Source: Pisaster brevispinus (taxonomy: Eukaryota; Echinodermata; Asteroidea; Forcipulatida; Asteriidae). Taken from it: a DNA stretch of 64,000 nucleotides. The stretch's first letter is position 1, and the number at the start of each line of letters is the position of its first letter. The stretch spans positions 8,258,768 to 8,322,767 of the forward strand of contig JAMKCF010000018.1 of the NCBI GenBank assembly GCA_023634235.1, given 5' to 3'. Below, one piece after another: positions 62,346 to 64,000 of the stretch. The notes beneath the pieces are model-generated. The model was given only the letters and a program-made list of their open reading frames with translations. It was not told the DNA's origin and did not search any database. The position numbers were made by a program, and so were the translations under genes.

Positions 62346-63320
62346 AAGTGCCATGGGCGTCACTGTTTGACAAATTTGAGCACTAAACCAGAAGCTACTA
62401 TTAATATATTAATTATAAATATTAGTTTTACAAATAGTTTATACACAGCCCCCCCCTACATTTCTTCCTGTGTTCTACTATTTCTTGACCTAAAACTAAA
62501 TTGAAATTCCCAAGCTGTTTTGAGAGGTAGCTCTACATTTCAGATTGCTGTCATGAAAAAAAAAATTGGAATCAGTCTACCAGATGTTTTTTTCCTCAGG
62601 GCAAGCTGTTGGAAGTTAGTAAGTTGGACTCCACACAGAAAGTCAATTGACTCATCGCTCAACACATTGTTGCTCAGGGGGTTACAGATTTCTTGCTGGT
62701 TTCATTTTGTTATGGGCTGTGGTTTCAGTCCCAGTTGTGGGAGAGTACTTGTAAGTTCTCATGTATGTCACAAATAGCACTTGTTTGAGCTCTTTTCTTC
62801 CCTTCTAAAGTGCTATTTGAGATGTTTTCTTCCGTTCTGTTTGAGCACTCAGTTGGAGCATGTTGGAGCAATTCACTTTACCTGCCTACCACCGGGTATT
62901 CCGATTTTTCTGTGCTCATCCGAGCATTGAGTTTCTGGAATTAGGTTTTTGTTTTTTCTTCTTCACAATAAAACCATGACTTACCCAAGTGAAGACAGAA
63001 AAAGGGAGATTTTAAGTATCACTCGCGTAATTATTTTTTAGATTTGCCGGAATAGTTTTGGCACTATGACTTGACCAAGTGAAGACAACTAAAGGGAGAG
63101 TTGGAGCATGAATTCCAGTACCCTTTGTTCCTCTTTGTCATGGGGCAAATGAACATAATGCAGTGAATGCATTGCACTGTGCTCACTACACAATGGAATG
63201 TCTGGGGGTGTTAACACGTCACCTGCTGTTGACCTCGCACAAAAAAAACCCTCTTCCTGCGTGTATAAGCGTCACGTCTGTCAGCGTCATCACGACATGT
63301 ACAACTTCAAAACAGGCTCA
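62346..63320. other. No gene recognised
   Basis: An open plus frame at 62520-62777 lacks support. ATGACTT(A/G)(C)CCAAGTGAAGACA occurs twice (62978 and 63066), a small local duplication of about 90 bp. Confidence 0.4.
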
Positions 63321-63492
63321 TCAGGTATCGGGTTTTCTGGTGTTGAGAATTTTCAGTTCCTTCCTAAACTCTGATGATATTCCATCAAAGCGGTAATGAA
63401 TTTGAGCTTCTGACTGGCGCAGAAATTCCTCTTTGGAATGTACTGACCTATTTGTTTTTGCTGTCCGAAACGGCCGTGTTTCAAATTTCGCT
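63321..63492 (-). CDS. Possible terminal exon, unknown gene
   Basis: A minus-strand acceptor (TTTAAATTTATACTCTCTCAG, ending at 63493) precedes a frame that reads AKFETRPFRTAKTNRSVHSK, then EEFLRQSEAQIHYRFDGISS, then EFRKELKILNTRKPDT and TGA at 63321. About 56 charged residues, with an E-E-F-L-R-Q helix-like segment. G+C and codon choice look coding. Upstream in the same strand direction is an R-family repeat, which would be intronic. No family recognised. If real it ends a separate minus-strand gene whose earlier exons lie beyond 63.6 kb or outside the window. Confidence 0.35.
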
Positions 63493-63534
63493 CTGAGAGA
63501 GTATAAATTTAAATAACATTTTCGACAATTTTTC

Positions 63535-63625
63535 ATTTGAGGTTAGAGACTTGTAACTTTCCTCCACTTTCATGAGGACTGTGTGCATCACAAAACTCAG
63601 TTTGACCTCGGAGCCCCTCTTCAAA
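63535..63625. repeat. R-family repeat
   Basis: GGTTAGAGACTTGTAACTTTCC, CTTTCATGAGGACTGTG, AAACTCAGTTTGACCTCGGAGC and CCCTCTTC match 49525-49910 and 50280-50430. Confidence 0.6.
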
Positions 63626-64000
63626 GACTTCTCCAGCAAGTGCCTTGCAATCAAGAGATCACTGTTTGTGGGTGGATCACAAACTGTACCAATTTGCCAA
63701 AATAAACAAGCAGTAAATGGCTCCCTCACCTGGGAGTCCATGACACTCTTGCCAGAAGCTGCCAATCAATCAGTCTGACTGACAGTGAGTTGGGTAACCG
63801 GGAGGTCGTGTCAATTGTCCCGCTACACACAGAACCAACGGCTCCCTGCCTCCCAATGTACAGGGACTAATCCCTCCATTCAGGCCCAGCAGACTGGGAA
63901 TAATCAGGAAGGTATTGGTTAAACATGATCTCATTTCCGACCCAAAGAAAAGCCAGCAAACAAAACTGTTAACAGTTATCCAGGCTGAAATCATGGAGTA

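Overview
The window is eukaryotic and repeat-rich, with no bacterial gene organisation. It reads as a marine invertebrate deuterostome. The interspersed families look like those of echinoderms, and I lean to a sea star. These families are GCCCAATTTCATAGAGCTG foldback MITEs, tRNA-derived SINEs, and elements with a central palindromic hairpin. The taxon call rests on recollection of such repeats, not on a search, so I hold it at about 0.5 to 0.6.

One protein-coding gene is well supported. Four minus-strand exons (32177-32244, 31150-31304, 9252-9301, 4883-5206) have good splice sites and compatible phases. They encode pieces of a DRAM-family (FRAG1/DRAM/Sfk1) multipass membrane protein. The first exon (N-terminus) and the middle exon or exons between 31149 and 9302 were not found. 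The gene spans at least 27 kb, and the largest unresolved interval is about 21.8 kb, filled with repeats. Four or five other short open stretches look like isolated exons or fragments of unknown genes (9893-10160 minus, 24285-24398 plus, 43029-43121 plus, 59198-59389 plus, 63321-63492 minus). None is recognisable and all have low confidence.

Layout. 0-3.6 kb: MITEs and a 20-bp minisatellite. 3.6-4.0 kb: a cluster of tRNA B-box-like motifs. 4.9-32.2 kb: the DRAM-family gene, its introns carrying MITEs, SINEs, a reverse-transcriptase fragment, a TTAA-flanked piggyBac-type MITE and three minisatellites. 32.3-64 kb: apparently upstream or intergenic, with SINEs, a second LINE remnant, a SINE split by a MITE with a 5-bp target duplication, several minisatellites and foldback elements. 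Its most striking object is a 31-unit array of 26/29-bp repeats grown inside a tRNA-derived SINE (53.3-54.15 kb).

There is no evident operon, CRISPR array, rRNA, intact tRNA gene or autonomous transposon. Long open frames over the minisatellites come from repeat periods lacking stops and are not genes. The theme worth following is that tandem arrays or clusters have arisen at or next to the B-box of tRNA-derived SINEs at three places (3.6, 26.0 and 53.3 kb), and a fourth SINE (29.5 kb) has a duplicated tRNA-like head.
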